Part shown: positions 36,301 to 48,300 of the stretch, piece by piece
How positions within the stretch are numbered: position 1 is the stretch's first letter
Layout: the number at the start of each line of letters is the position of its first letter
NCBI GenBank assembly: GCA_029204225.1
Contig: CM055102.1
Coordinates: 13,206,199 to 13,270,198 of the forward strand
Direction of reading: 5' to 3'
From: Diphasiastrum complanatum
Taxonomy: Eukaryota; Streptophyta; Lycopodiopsida; Lycopodiales; Lycopodiaceae
DNA: 64,000 bases
The notes under the pieces: generated by a model
What the model was told of the DNA's origin: nothing
Databases searched by the model: none
What the model saw: the letters and a program-made list of their open reading frames with translations, nothing else
Made by a program: the position numbers and the translations under genes

Positions 36301-39300
36301 ACAAAACTTGCTGAAAACTGGTTGCATAAAAATTAGATTTGAGATTCTGATTTTTGGGTGCCAGAAATTGCTCCTTTAAGATCTATGATGGCCACCCTCC
36401 TTCAACCTGAAAAGAGACAAAAAAGCTGATCCAAACTCCACTTGAAAAGATCAGCAAGATGCTGAAACTTCACAACAAAAAGCAGAGAAGCTCCTCTTCT
36501 GGTAGGGCGCCAACAAACAAGCTTGCTGCAGATCCGGTAGCTCTGATACCATGTAGGAAAGCAAGAGTCAAGTCACCAAGATCTAGTTATCAATCAATCT
36601 CCACAGAAAACAAGAGAGAAGAGGCTGGGCGCCCAACTTTAAGAGAGAGAGAGAAAAAACAGCAACAAGAGCAATGGAGAGCAATGCTTAGCCAAACTGT
36701 TTTTAAAATGGAATACACAATGAGCATCTAAGTACTCTACCTGGATGTGGCCAAATGCCACCAAACCCTAAGGTTAACCACTGACTAAATGTAGGGCATT
36801 CCCAAAAGTCAAGATAGGGCCCCTAAACAAAATTAGACCCCTAAGGACCCACGAGTCAGTACATGACCAAAATTGGGTCCAACTGAACTTAAGACAAATT
36901 TAAGATGGCCTAAATAACTAAATATTTTGGTCCAACTGAACTTAAGACAAACTTAAGATGGCCTAAATAACTAAATACCCATGGTTACACAAATCTCGAC
37001 CTTTTCAGTCAAAGTAACCTATGGATTAACTTTAGCATAGTCATTTATTTCTAACACAAGCTGTGGATCATAAATTTGATCCTAGTTCAAATCTATATGA
37101 ACTCTACTCTATGCCAATTAGATGAATCAAGAAAAGGAATGATTTCTACTTGCTCGCCAATTCAATTAGTAGTGTTTGATATGAAAAACAGATTCTAATT
37201 GACTTCTGATCACAAGTAATGATAGTGCCTATGCAATAGAAACCATATGCCACAGATTTCATCCAATTCTGACAAGTCTAAGAAGAGAAATGAAAGATCA
37301 AACAAAACTGAATCGACACCCAATCATAAATGATTGATGGATGTTCTGGCTTCGGGAATGCACTAATTGGAAGTGCATGGAGGTCTACCAAACTCAAGTG
37401 GATAGGTGGCATCATCATGCAAGAAGGCCTTCCACGAGTTTGGCTACAAAAAAATTTGCCTAAGTTATTTTGGGCCTTCAAAATTGGACCCAAGTATGAC
37501 CATGTGCCATGTCCTATTTATTTAACTAGGTTTATAAGTTCAACAACTCCCCCTTAAACCTGTTAAATAAATAACTCCCAATGCCTCCCGATGCTTCTCA
37601 AATAAGCTCTTATCCAAAGGTTTGGTGAAGATGTCGGCTACCATGTCTTCACTTGGCACATACTCCACTTCGATGATTTGTTTGGAGGAGCAAGAATCAT
37701 TATTCTCAAGCCTTCAACAAAGACAAAGCAAAGGACAAAGATATCTCATAGCTATGTGCTTAGTTCTTGGATTAAACACGGAATCCTTGCTTAGCAAGAT
37801 AGTTGAAGTGTTATCCGTGAGAAGTAAGGATTTTATTGAAAAACTCCAAGCTGGTTCGAAATGTATTGCATACATAAGATCTCATTGCACGCCTTTGTTG
37901 TTGCCACATATCTCGATTCACAAGAGGATTGAGCAACAATTGATTGCTTTTTACGTACCCATGAAATAGCAGCACCTGCAACTAGACAAACACATCCAGA
38001 GATGCTCTTTGAATCATCCTTCCTGTACATCCAACTTGCATCTGTATAGGTGATTACTTCTATGCTTTTGTCATGGGAAAAATGAAGTCCATGGTTTATA
38101 ATATGCTTGAGATATTACAAAACATGTTGTGCTAACTTCCAATGTTTCAAACTTGGATTAGCATTGAATTGACTAAGGCTGAAAACTGAAAAAGCTACTT
38201 CAGGTCTAGTCCAAGTTGCTAAGTATATAAGGGAACCAAAGAGATGTTGATCAAGAATAAGAGCCATCTGCTCTTTTTCCTCCTTGGTTGTAGGACAATT
38301 GTCCTTCAATAATATGGTTCCTGTAGGCATAGGAACCATTTTCCCCTTACAATCCTGCATGTTAAATTTGTCAAGAAGCTTTGAAATATAGAGAGATTGA
38401 TGTAGGAAATAGTTATGGACTCGGCTCATTACATTCGCCATGTCCATTTACATTTACTTTACTTTATGCATAGGCAGGCTTTGGGCCCTTTTTTATTCAT
38501 TATTTGACATTTAGACTATATGGTTGGCCTTGGGCCCTATTATTGACATTTAGACCATATTATTGGCCTTGGGCCCTATGATTCACTATATTGGTTATTT
38601 GGTCATATTACTGAGAGTGGGGGCCTTCTTGGAGGGCGCACTATATTCCCTCTCAGTTTGGCCCTAGCCACTGGAAGCTTCCTTTTAGGGCTTCCTCTTG
38701 GCTATAAGTAGGGATTCTGTGTCATTTGTTACTTGGCTTATGATATGATCTCCTTCTTTAGTCTCTTTAAGCTTTCTCTCTCCTGCTTTCTAGGGTTAAG
38801 TCTTGCTTATGTGATGCTTTCATAGACTAAATCTAGATCAGCCGTGGCTACGTTCATAACTTGGTATCAGAGCACTTTCCTGAGCATCTCCATTGAGCAG
38901 ATTTTTCTCTCACAGGAGGGCGCCCATCTTAAGCTTGGATCTTCACCATTTTTCAGCCGGATCTTCAGCATTTCTCCACACTTGTCTTGCAGATTTTCAC
39001 GATGGATCGGAGGAGGACAGGTGCCCAGTTGCTGCCCATTTCTAGCGCCCTCTTGCTGGCTGCCTACTGCTGCATTTTCAGCCTTTTTCCTCCCCTATTT
39101 TGGGCGCCCTACTGCCTCCTATTTGCTGCCCTATTGGGCGCCCTCATGCTTGCTGACCAGCGCCCTACTGCTCCATCCTTTGCTGAAAATTTCCGCTTTT
39201 TGCTGCCCCTATTCGCCACCTTCCATCAGCCACTCCTAGCGCCCTACCAACCCATCTTTTTGATCCAATTTTTTTTTTGCCGTTTACTACCTCTCTTGGA

Positions 39301-42300
39301 CGCCCACAATCCACCAAAACACCCCTACCTGGACAATACAAACACCCCTACCCTGGACAATACAACACGCCTACCCTGGACAATACAACACGCTAGATGC
39401 TTAGAAAGCCACTCCCACCCAACTTCATCGCGCATCGGGATTGCTCCCCGTCTTTATCGCAAACTTTTTTTTTACCCTTGAAGGGCGATCTCTGATTTTT
39501 CAGCCTTGTTTCCTCGCTGCCCATACCTCCTTTTTGTTATCACTTCCTTTCCTTGGCTGCTCCCTTTCCAGCCCCATAGTCATTATTGTTTCCCATACTT
39601 TTACCCACCTTTTACTCCACGTTGTCGGGCCCTTAGCATCTTTTTTGGAGGCTGCCCGGTACCTCGACATATCGCCGCTATTTTTCAGCTCACTTCCGGT
39701 TGCGGTTACGAGGTATTTCTTACTTAGTTGTCCTTTCCGTTCATCTTACATCGCGAGTTCTATTGTGTCTTTTCATTGGCGTGCCTGTTGTGACGACTTA
39801 TGTCCTCTCCTTCAGTTCGTCCAATTGTTTAGCACATTTCTTTTCTCGCTTACTTTTTCTTCCTCATGGCTAGCTCACCCACTACACCTGCAAGTCATTC
39901 CGGACCTTTAGATGAACAGTTTGCTGATGTGCGTGACTCTCTTACTCTCCTCAGTAGTCGTTTCAACTGAATGATGACCGGTTTTACCACTCTACAGACC
40001 GGCTTTGCAACTATGCAATCACAGATTGATTCCTTACAGCCACATGGACCTGGCAAAGCCCCTGTTCATTCATCATTTGGGTCTCCATTTGGACTTCCAT
40101 CCTCGTCTACTTCCTTTGGCGGTGGGCCTCATTTTCCACCTAACCCACCACCCGGTTTTCCACGTCCTACAGCTCCTGAGTCCCATTTTCCACGACATCT
40201 AGAAACTGAGCCACATTTTGCTCGAAATATTCGTGATCGGGTACAGCTTGCCACCTATTCTGGTTCCTCTGACGGGAACTTGTTAGAGAATTGGTTTGCA
40301 AAGCTTGATACTTATTTTCAGATTTACCCTAAGACTGATCCTCAGAAGTGCTTTCGTTGTAAGAGTCCTGACCACATTGCCCGTGATTGCCACCAGCCCC
40401 TGCCTACTTCTACTGTTGTTTTCTACCATGAGGGCACTACCCCAGATGAGTCCGATATCTACATTCATATATCTGATGAGCCTGATCTATCTCCTGAGCC
40501 TTCTACTGATTTACTTCCTGCTACTTGCCATGCTCAGCTTGCTTATGCTACCTGGACAGGGTGCCCCGGTCCTCGCTCCATTCGGCTACGTGTGCGCATT
40601 ACTGGTCGTGAGTATATTGCTTTCGTTGATACCGGCAGCACTCATTCCTTTATCAGCAGTTATGTTCTCAGCCGGATACGCGCTTCACCTATTCCTGCTC
40701 CACAGCCTCTCACAGTCGAGGTTGCCAGTTCTCACTCATTTCCTAGTTCTCAGATGTTTCAGGGATTATCCTACCGCATTGGTGATTTTTCTGAACAGGC
40801 AGATCTTTATATCATTCCTCTGGAGCGCTATGACCTTATCCTTGGTGCTGATTGGTTTGCTTCATTGGGAGCGGTTACTTTGGACCTGGCTCAGCAGACA
40901 TTGACATTTGTTCATGATGCAGTGACCCACTCACTTGCTGATATTGATTCTCAGGCAAATTTCCAGCTGATCAGTGGGAAGCAGTTTATCCGCAGCCTAC
41001 CTAAGGCTCATTGTGCAGCTTTATTATGTGTTCAGCGTGCTGCAGCAGATTCTCCAGTGACTACCTCTCCTCCAGCAACTGTTCCTCAGGTGATCTCTGA
41101 CTTATTACATCAGTATGCATTTGTCTTTTCAGAACCTACGACGCTACCACCATTACGTGATGTGAACCACCATATTGATTTGCGTCCTGGTTCTGCTCCT
41201 CCCTCCCGGCCTCCTTACCGTATGTCTAAGTCTGAGCGTGATGAGGTTGAGCTTCAAATTACTGCTTTACTAGATCAGGGCCTTATTGTTCCTAGTCACA
41301 GTCCTTTTGGTGCCCCTGTTCTCCTTGTCAGTAAGAAAGATGGTTCCAAACGCCTCTGCATTGATTATCGTGCCCTCAATAAGTTGACCATCCGTAACCA
41401 GTATCCTATTCCTCACATGGATGATCTCTTTGACCAGTTAGGCACCTCTCATCTTTTCTCTAAGATAGACTTACGTTCCGGCTATTACTAGATTAGGATG
41501 CATCCTTCGGACGAACACAAGACTGCGTTTCGTACCCATCTTGGTTTGTATGAGTTTCGTGTTCTTCCTTTTGGTGTTACTAATGGTCCACCTACGTTCC
41601 AGAATGTGATGAATAACATCATGCGTCCTCTCCTTGGTCGTTGTGTTTTAGTTTATTTTGATGATATTCTTGTTTTTAGTAAGACACTTGATGAGCATGT
41701 GTTACATCTTTCATCTGTTTTTCAATTGTTTGTTCATCACCAGTTGTTTGCTAAACTTTCTAAGTGTTCCTTTGCTGTTGTTGAGATTGAGTTTTTAGGA
41801 TTTCTCATTTGTGATGGTCGTATTCGTTTGGACCCTCATAAGGTTCGGGCAATCGCTGATTGGCCTGCTCCCACAGATGTCCACCATGTTCGTATGTTTC
41901 TTGGTCTCGCTACTCACCTTCATCGTCCTGTTCCTCACTTTGCCACTGTGGCTGCCCCTCTTCATGCCCTTTTGAAGAAGTCTAGTGCTTTTGTTTGGAC
42001 TTCCGATTGTCAGCGAAACTGACGATCACTAAGATCACGCTGGGAGAAGAGATAACGTAAGGACTGATGATCAGTAACGATATCAAAAGGAACACGGTAC
42101 AGGTAATGGCACCACTTCTTAAGAGCATAGATAATGGCAAGAAGCTCTTTCTCATGGACAGAATAACGTTGCTCATAAGAGCATAAACGACGCGACTCAT
42201 AAGCAATAATACACTGACACTGACGAAGCAAGGCACCCAAACCAACATTACTAGCATCGGTCTCAACAATAAATTTCTGATCAAACTGTGGTAAACACAG

Positions 42301-45300
42301 GACAGAGGCCTCCACAACAGCACGACGAAGAGCGTTGGTTGCAGTTTTTACAATCTTTTGATTTTTCTATTTTGTATCGTCCTGGTCGTGCTAACACTGC
42401 TGCTGACGCATTGTCTAGACTTCCTGCTTTATTGAATACCCTTGTTGCCACGATCCCTTCCTGGTTTGATGATCTTCCATCTGCTTATCTTACATGTTCT
42501 GATTTTCGTGATGTTTATAGTTCTGCTCCACCTATGTCGTCTTCTCCTCATCAGGCTTATTCCATTGTTGACCACCGTCTTTATCATTATAGTTCTCTTT
42601 GTATTCCTAGTTCTTTGGGTATCCGTTCTCAGTTGTTGTCGGATGCTCATTCGTCCCCAGTAGGGGGTCATTTTGGTTTTCAGAAGTCTTATGCTCGTCT
42701 TAAGGATCATTTCTATTGGCCATCCCTTAGGAAAGAGCTTGTTGTACTTATTCGTACTTGTCCTTTCTGCTTACGTAATAAGTACTCCCGTGCTAAGTCC
42801 GCTGGTTTGCTTCAGAGTTGGCCTATTCCTCACCGCCAGTGGACTGATATTTCTATGGACTTCATCATTGGCCTTCCCCGCACCCGTCGTGAACACGATT
42901 CATGTATGGTGGTAGTTGACAGGTTCTCGAAACAAGCACATTTCATACCCGTCCGCAGTACTATCACAGCAGAGCAGTGTGCACGCTTGTTCCTTTCAGA
43001 GATATTTCGCCTACATGGGTTTCCTCGTACTATCCTTTCTGATCGGGATAGTAAGTTTACATCATTGTTCTGGACAGAGCTTATGCGTATATTAGATGTA
43101 CAGCTTTTTATGGGGTCTGCTTATCATTCTACTTCTGATGGGCAGTCTGAGGTCCTTAACAGGATCCTTGAGGATTATTTGCGCCATTTTGTTACTCCTT
43201 CAGGGAAGGATTGGGATCAGCACTTATGTTTGGCAGAGTATAGCTATAACAGCTCTGTTAGTACCAGCACCAGCGTTGCACCATTTTTTTTATCTCATGG
43301 TTATGCACCTCTTTTACCTGGTATTCCTCTTCCTCCCGAGGATACACCTGTGACACTGTCTTCATTTCTATCAAGTGCTCGCGAGCTTATTCTCCAGGCC
43401 AGTTCCCATTTGCAGCAGGTCCAGCAGCGTTATCAGGCTTCAGTTGATCGTCATCGACGTCATGTTGAGTTTCATGTTGGTGATGGTGATATGGTATATC
43501 TACGCCTACGGTTTGCACGTCATCATTTTATTCAGGGCCATGCTTCTACTGAGAAGCTTGCACCACGTTATTATGGGCCTTATTGTATATTGGAGGTTCT
43601 TAGTCCAGTTACATATCGTCTTCAGCTTCCTGCTTCCACACGTGCCTGTGATATATTCCATGTCAGTTTATTACGTGCTGCTATTGAGGATGATGCTCCT
43701 CGTGATGCTGAGTTTCCTACTACACCGGATCTCTTTCCTTTATTACCTGCTGCTATCCTTCAGGTGCGTTTGCATCATAGTCGACGCCGCCGGCAGATTC
43801 AGTTCCTAGTCCAGTGGGATGGTCGTCCTGTTGAGGAGGCCACATGGGAGCCTATTGATGTCTTTTATCATACACCGTCACTTGCGGATCAGGCTCGTGC
43901 TCTTGCCGCACTTGTTGATTCCTCTACATCAGCTGTTGCTCCAGTTGTTACTACACCAGATGTTGTTCCAGTTGATCCTCCAGGGCTTGCTGTTACTTGA
44001 TCCAGTCCTTTATGGCAATTGGGTCTTATTTTTGTGTCGGGGAGAGTTATGGACTCGGCTCATTACATTCGCCATGTCCATTTACATTTACTTTACTTTA
44101 TGCATAGGCAGGCTTTGGGCCCTTTTTTATTCATTATTTGACATTTAGACTATATGGTTGGCCTTGGGCCCTATTATTGACATTTAGACCATATTATTGG
44201 CCTTGGGCCCTATGATTCACTATATTGGTTATTTGGTCATATTATTGAGAGTGGGGGCCTTCTTGGAGGGCGCACTATTTTCCCTCTCAGTTTGGCCCTA
44301 GCCACTGGAAGCTTCCTTTTAGGGCTTCCTCTTGGCTATAAGTAAGGATTCTGTGTCATTTGTTACTTGGCTTATGATATGATCTCCTTCTTTAGTCTCT
44401 TTAAGCTTTCTCTCTCCTGCTTTCTAGGGTTAAGTCTTGCTTATGTGATGCTTTCATAGACTAAATCTAGATCAGCCGTGGCTACGTTCATAACTGAAAT
44501 AGTTAGAGTTTTCTTTTTCAATTTGCACACGAAGAAGAACTTTGGCTTCTCTCATATCTGCAATTTCAAATATAGAGGATATTTGCTTTTTTACTATCTC
44601 CATATTTCCCATAGACTTAGTGGCAATCAATGTATCATCAACATAAACACCAATGATTACTATTTTCCCATTAAGGTACTTTGCGTAAACATGTGGATCA
44701 GCACTAATAGGAGTAAAGCCAAGAAACTTCAAACCTTCATCCTTCTTCTAGAACCAGGCCCTTGTTGATTGCTTTAGGCCATAAATGCTTTCCCTTAAAG
44801 AGCAAACATGATTAGGAAATTCATGGGATGTAAATCCCTCGGGATGCTCCATGTAAAGTTCTTCTTGTAACTCTCCATAAAGATAAGCTATTTTTTCATC
44901 CACTAAGTGGACAATCAAATTATGTTGGGCAGCAAATGCAAATATATATCTCACGCTAGAATGTTTGATAATCGGGGAAAAGGTGTCGAAGTAGTCTATA
45001 CCATACTTCTGTGTAAAGCCCTTTGCCACCAACCGAGCTTTGTATCGATTGATCTTGCCATCTGATCCAAACTTGAATCAAAATATCCATTTGCACTTGA
45101 TTGCCTTCCTTCCTTCAGGGAGAGGTTTGAGATCCCACACCTTCCTTCGATGCATGGAATTTATTTCATCTTGCATGGCCAGCAACCATTTGTCCTTTTC
45201 CTTTCCTCCTATAGCTTCCTTATAGGATTCGGGTTCTCCTGCAAAGCAAGATACTTCCACAAGATAGTCATGTTGATTGTCTCTCATCAGCTCCTTACCA

Positions 45301-48300
45301 AGCCTTGAGGATCTTCAAAGTAGCTCTTCAAGTATATCTCCATGCTGAATTCTCCTTGGTCTTGTTGAGCTGCCCGGATCTTGCATGTCATCATGCAAAA
45401 CCGTATATGGGTCTGCACTTGGCTCAGGCACTTCAGAAACAAATGGATCATAAAAATCGAATCGGGTTCGATCTATGTCATCTAAAAATTTGTCTTCTTC
45501 AAAAACAACCTCTCTACATTCCAAGGTGGTATTAATTGAAGGTAAATAGACTCGGTAGTAAGAAGTACTATTTACATACTCAATAAATATACCTACTTTG
45601 GAATGTTGATCCAGCTTTGTTCTTTTGTCCTTTTGGCACAAACACATGTGCTAAGCATCCAAAAACTTTTGCATGAGCAATACTTGGCTTCCTCCCCCAC
45701 CATAATTCATATGGAGATTTTGGATATGAAGAAGATTTCAATACTCGATTTAAGAGGTAATTGGCTGCTCCAATTGCATCCGCCCAATATCTTTTGGGAA
45801 GATTTGCATATGCCATCATGCACTTAACTGCCTCCACAATGTCAGATTTCTTCTTTCGACAACTCCATTGTGTTGGGGAGTATAGGCTGTAGTAACTTGA
45901 TGTGTAATGCCCTTTTGTCTGCAATAGTCTAGATATTCATTAGAAATGTACTCTCCTGCTCCATCACACCTTAACAGGATGAGTTTGTGTTCTGTAGTCC
46001 TTTCTGCAAAAGCTTGAAATTCTTTGAACATTTCAAATGCTTTGGATCTGTGCTTTGTGAAATACACAACACACATCCTTGTATAATCATCTATGAATGT
46101 AATGAAGTATAATGAAGGAACATTTATAGGACCACAGACGTCAGTATAAACCATTTCCAAAGGCTTTTTAGCTCGGAAAGCTTCTTTATTAAAGGGAGAT
46201 CTATGCACTTCCCTTTGTAACAAGCATCACATTGGAGATTCAAGACACCTTCTTGTATCTTACAACCAACAAATTGTCCTGTTGAGCTTCTTTCATGAAG
46301 AGATTTTGAAGACACGTGACATAATCTTCTATGCCATAAAACATCTAAGTCTGAAAATGCATCCAACTCTTCTTTGTTTGGTAAAACCTCTAAGTAATAA
46401 AGATTTCTTTTTCTTGTTGCATGAGTTACAACAGCTTTTGTTTTTATGTCTAACACTCGACATACATCCACATGCATGCAACTCTTCTTTGTTTGGTAAA
46501 ACCTCTAAGTAATAAAGATTTCTTTTTCTTGTTGCATGAGTTACAACAACTTTTGTTTTTATGTCTAACACTCGACATACATCCACATCAAAAGACACTT
46601 TCAGTCCTGCATCAATTACTTTTACTACAGAGATGAGGTCCTTTTTCAAAGAAGGAACATAGAGGGCTTCATTAAGAACTATCATTCCCTTGAAGGTTCT
46701 TAGTCTTAGATCTCCTATTCCTTCAACTCTATGCATGCTGCCATCTCCTAGTATGACTTGCTTTTTCATAAGAGATAGGAGAAAGATTAGAAACAACGTT
46801 TTTACTAGAAACAATATGTGAAGTAGCACCCGAGTCGAGCACCATCTCAATATCTGAGGTGGCCGTAGTGACCATATTTCACTCTTCATGTTCCTTGGTC
46901 ATGTAGGTGCATGAAAGTTCTTCAGCTGATTTGGATGCCTCTCCAACTTCATAGGTAGAGTTGTCTTCGACAAGGTGTGCCTTTGGCTTTCCTTTCTTCT
47001 TCCTTGGGTTTTGCTCGCAATAGATGGTTGCATGACCGGTAATCTTGCAATGGATGGATGGTATCTTCGGATTGCACCAACACTTGGTGGGTATATGGCC
47101 ATCTTTCCCACAATAGTCACATGTGGGTTTTGGCCCCTTCTCTTTGCTCTTCTTAGACTTCTGCTTCTTCTTCTTGTCTCCCGGATTGGTGAAGTAGGCT
47201 TCCTGTAGCTTACTTTCATGCTGGTGCCAGGCTGCACTTTTACCACTCCATGTCATAGTGTACAGTCTATTTGATATATGAACAACTTAGGAAGTGGATT
47301 TGTTTCAACTTTATTTTTCAAATAGATCCAAATATCTTTGGCACTATTCACTTCATATATTTCAAGTAACATGTCTTCTGAAGTGGAAAGACTGATCCAA
47401 GCACATGCTTGATCATTCTTTTCATTCCACCTATCTCAATCTCTTTGTGTAGCTCCATCTGTTGGTGGGTCCATTGGCAATCTCCCATACTCCATTTTTC
47501 TTGAGAACCAGCATGACCTTTGTCTTCCAAATGGAATATTGTCTTCCATTCTCCAATATAAGGCCAACTGGATTTAAGGTGAGTAGGCTTATGTTTGCCA
47601 TTTCTGACTGCATGCTTCCTGTGACCACAGCTCTGATACCACTGTTGTAAAATGGTGATGCTAGAATAGCTTGAAATTATGGACTCCGGACCCTAGTGAT
47701 GTTAATTTCAAGGTCTATGTAAAAACCAGCAAACTATGGATCGTAAATTTGATCCTAGTTCAAATCTGTATGAACTCTACTCTATGCCAATTAGATGAAT
47801 CAAGAAAAGGAATGATTTCTACTTGCTCGCCAATTCAATTAGTAGTATCTGATCTTTATAAACAGATTCTAATTGACCTCTAATTGTTGGCATGCAATTG
47901 CCACGTGTCCAATTTTTCATGCATGCATTTTGCATGTTGCAGCTTTTTGTTGTTATTCATGCCCTGAAAGTGTGGAGACATTATGTGTATGGCTTCCAGT
48001 TTACTATAGTGACTGACCATCGAGCGTTAAAAGTATTGACGATGTGGTCGACCTTAGGGGTTGTAAGGCCAGATGGTCGGAAATGCTCCAAGAATTTCAT
48101 TATGACATTGAGTACCGGAAGGGTACTTCTAATAGTGTCGCAGATGCCGTAAGATTGGAGAGGTTAATCAGTTAAGCTTTTCTGAGATCCAATCTGAGTT
48201 AATGGAAAGGTTTGTGTGCCAAAAAATGATGATATTAGGGCCCAAATCTTGCATGAATGTCATGACAGCCCGTGTGCAGGGCACCCTAGCTCCCAAGGAC

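Larger units (their letters stand above)
32526..37056 (-). mobile_element. Element 2: RT-deleted Ty1/copia element, TSD CAAGC
   Basis: 4531 bp, flanked exactly by CAAGC (32521-32525, 37057-37061). On the minus strand: 5' LTR 37056-36552 (505 bp), primer site TGGTATCAGAGC (36551-36540), gag, protease, integrase, then directly the RNase H tail, and 3' LTR 32977-32526 (452 bp). The 53-bp LTR length difference is a tandem duplication in the 5' LTR. LTR divergence is clearly greater than in elements 1 and 4. Its LTR is related to that of element 1. It sits in the 3' LTR of element 3. Confidence 0.93.
38411..44495 (+). mobile_element. Element 4: young Ty3/gypsy chromovirus with AG...CT LTR ends, TSD GAAAT
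   Basis: 6085 bp flanked exactly by GAAAT (38406-38410, 44496-44500), inserted in the RT of element 3. LTRs 38411-38861 and 44045-44495 are each 451 bp and differ at three positions by my reading. They begin AGTTATG and end CATAACT, a 7-bp inverted repeat, instead of TG...CA. The primer site TGGTATCAGAGC follows immediately at 38862; the polypurine-like tract GGGGAG precedes the 3' LTR. Pol order is PR-RT-RNase H-IN-chromodomain. Gag is shortened, RT has one stop and the RNase H segment is inverted. Confidence 0.93.
32368..47887 (-). mobile_element. Element 3: Ty1/copia element, host of elements 2 and 4
   Basis: Read on the minus strand: 5' LTR 47887-47643 (truncated), primer site TGGTATCAGAGC at about 47641-47630, gag, PR, IN, RT, RNase H, polypurine tract AAGGGGGAGT (37546-37555), and a 3' LTR of about 642 bp whose halves (37545-37062 and 32525-32368) are separated by element 2. 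The LTR copies match closely over 240 bp (47643-47887). Element 4 splits RT at 44500/38406. The outer 5' boundary is lost to a gypsy fragment, so no target duplication can be read. Confidence 0.88.

Noticed and set aside
39318-39395. CRISPR-like array
   Set aside because: Units are directly adjacent with no unique spacers, and the context is a plant retrotransposon leader.
38987-39481. A 164-codon frame in the element 4 leader
   Set aside because: Its Leu/Phe-rich composition follows the GCC/CTG-rich leader repeats and it has no domain or conserved start.
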